Under the pieces are notes generated by a model. That model did no database searches and was not told the origin of the DNA. It worked only from the letters and a program-made list of their open reading frames with translations. From NCBI GenBank assembly GCA_964020155.1, contig OZ026554.1, forward strand, positions 2,794,327 through 2,858,326: a stretch of DNA of 64,000 bases. Reading direction: 5' to 3'. Shown piece after piece: positions 63,242 through 64,000 of the stretch (positions are counted from its first letter, which is position 1; every line of letters starts with the position of its first letter). The translations under genes were made by a program, and so were the position numbers. This stretch comes from Chondrilla cf. caribensis (Eukaryota > Porifera > Demospongiae > Chondrillida > Chondrillidae).

Positions 63242-64000
63242 ATGAGCGAGAACTACTGTGAAATCGTGCAGGACGACGAAATTCTGGAAGAAGCGATCAA
63301 ATACGTTATTGCGGGCAGCAAAGGCAACCAGTACAAGTATCCTGAAGGATGGGATAAGAATATGAAGCGATCCGTTAGGAAGAGAGCTGACAGAGTCGTG
63401 ATGACAGGAGTGGAAGTGATGTATAAGAAGAAGAACAGCGATGAAGTTAGAATAATACAGAGCAGAGAAGAACAGATGCGAATCTTGGAGATGTGCCATT
63501 CAGATCCAACATCTGGGCACTTTGGGGTTAAGAAGACCTTCAACAGAGTGAGGGAGAGGTTCTATTGGAAAGGGATGTGCAAAGATGCAGAAGAACTGGT
63601 TAGTTTACATTCATTTCTGCAAGCATTTTCAGCATGATTTGAATGCCTACTTCCCTTTCCAACATAGGTGAACAAGTGCCGACACTGCCAGATGATGAAT
63701 AAGAAAGTGAACACAGCTAGGCCAGAGCTTCATCCTGTACCAGTCAAATCGCCATGGTTTCATCTTGGGATCGATTTTATTGGACCATACTCTCCACCTT
63801 CGAGCAATGGCAATAAGTATGTACTTACAGTTTGTGATTATTTCACCAAATTTGTATGGGCGAAGCCACTCCCCTCCAAAGAAGCGAAGAATGTAGCACA
63901 AGCATTGCGGGAGCTCTTCTTTCTTTTTGGCATCCCACAAGTAATTACAACAGACCAAGGAAGGGAATTCAAGAATACGCTAAATGCTGAGTTGACAACT
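63242..64000 (+). CDS. Spliced retroviral-type integrase gene (H2C2 zinc finger plus DDE core), cut by right edge
   Basis: Exon 1 is 63242-63598 and exon 2 runs from 63668 past the end; the 69-nt intron has GT/AG ends and both exons are in phase. The frame starts MSENYCEIVQDDEI, is Lys/Arg-rich, then has an integrase zinc finger with H86-x6-H93 (CHSDPTSGHFG) and C123-x2-C126. The DDE core follows with D155 (FHLGIDFIGPY) and D215 (VITTDQGREF); the third acidic residue lies beyond the window. No protease or reverse transcriptase precedes it, and a TATA box sits about 52 bp before the ATG. This fits a Ginger-type DNA transposon or a host gene derived from a Gypsy/Ginger integrase (as with GIN1 or KRBA2) better than a complete LTR element. 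It probably lies within the 5' part of virilizer, on the opposite strand. Whether it is active or domesticated cannot be judged here. Confidence 0.85.

Noticed and set aside
63164..63543. Minus-strand frames of about 100 aa opposite the integrase
   Set aside because: They are antisense shadows of integrase exon 1, and do not resemble the missing virilizer N-terminus.

Overview
The window is animal nuclear DNA: spliced genes with short GT-AG introns, AT-rich spacers and many small transposable elements. Its proteins are typical of metazoans (SMC5, an animal haem peroxidase, BLM helicase, a gp78/AMFR-type ligase, SCFD2, virilizer/VIRMA, a VWC-TSP1 protein). Compact introns, non-vertebrate exon structures and pervasive GTACATAC/CATACGTATG words make an early-branching animal, plausibly a demosponge, my best guess. 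That assignment is inference; no rRNA or mitochondrial marker is present.

Layout. (1) 1-21809, minus strand: SMC5, 25 coding exons, with only the extreme C-terminus lost off the left edge. Its introns hold a degenerate tandem hairpin repeat (1061-2430), a minisatellite (4262-4650), a Crypton-type tyrosine-recombinase element (about 10436-12400), a THAP-bearing inverted-repeat element (13186-14235) and several MITEs. Its first intron (15671-21678) contains a complete two-exon peroxidase gene on the opposite strand. (2) 22250-25204: a four-TM claudin-like gene (minus) head-to-head with an intronless orphan gene (plus). (3) 25961-35353: BLM (minus) head-to-head with the gp78-like ligase (plus), 138 bp apart. 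(4) 35880-42629: SCFD2 and a VWC-TSP1-TM protein, both plus. (5) 43488 to beyond 63012: virilizer (minus), at least 45 exons, with a nested pair of TIR elements, a MITE with telomere-like core, a TTAA-flanked element and other MITEs in its introns. (6) 63242-64000: a spliced integrase gene (plus), probably lying inside the 5' part of virilizer.

Gene relationships. SMC5 and BLM both act in recombination and genome stability, gp78 acts in ER-associated degradation, SCFD2 is an SM-like trafficking protein and virilizer scaffolds the m6A writer. I see no evidence that the block is one pathway; the close head-to-head pairs suggest shared promoters only. Exon boundaries were worked out by hand from splice signals, reading phase and remembered similarity to human or fly proteins. 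They are phase-consistent except for one unlocated exon near the virilizer C-terminus. No alignment was run.
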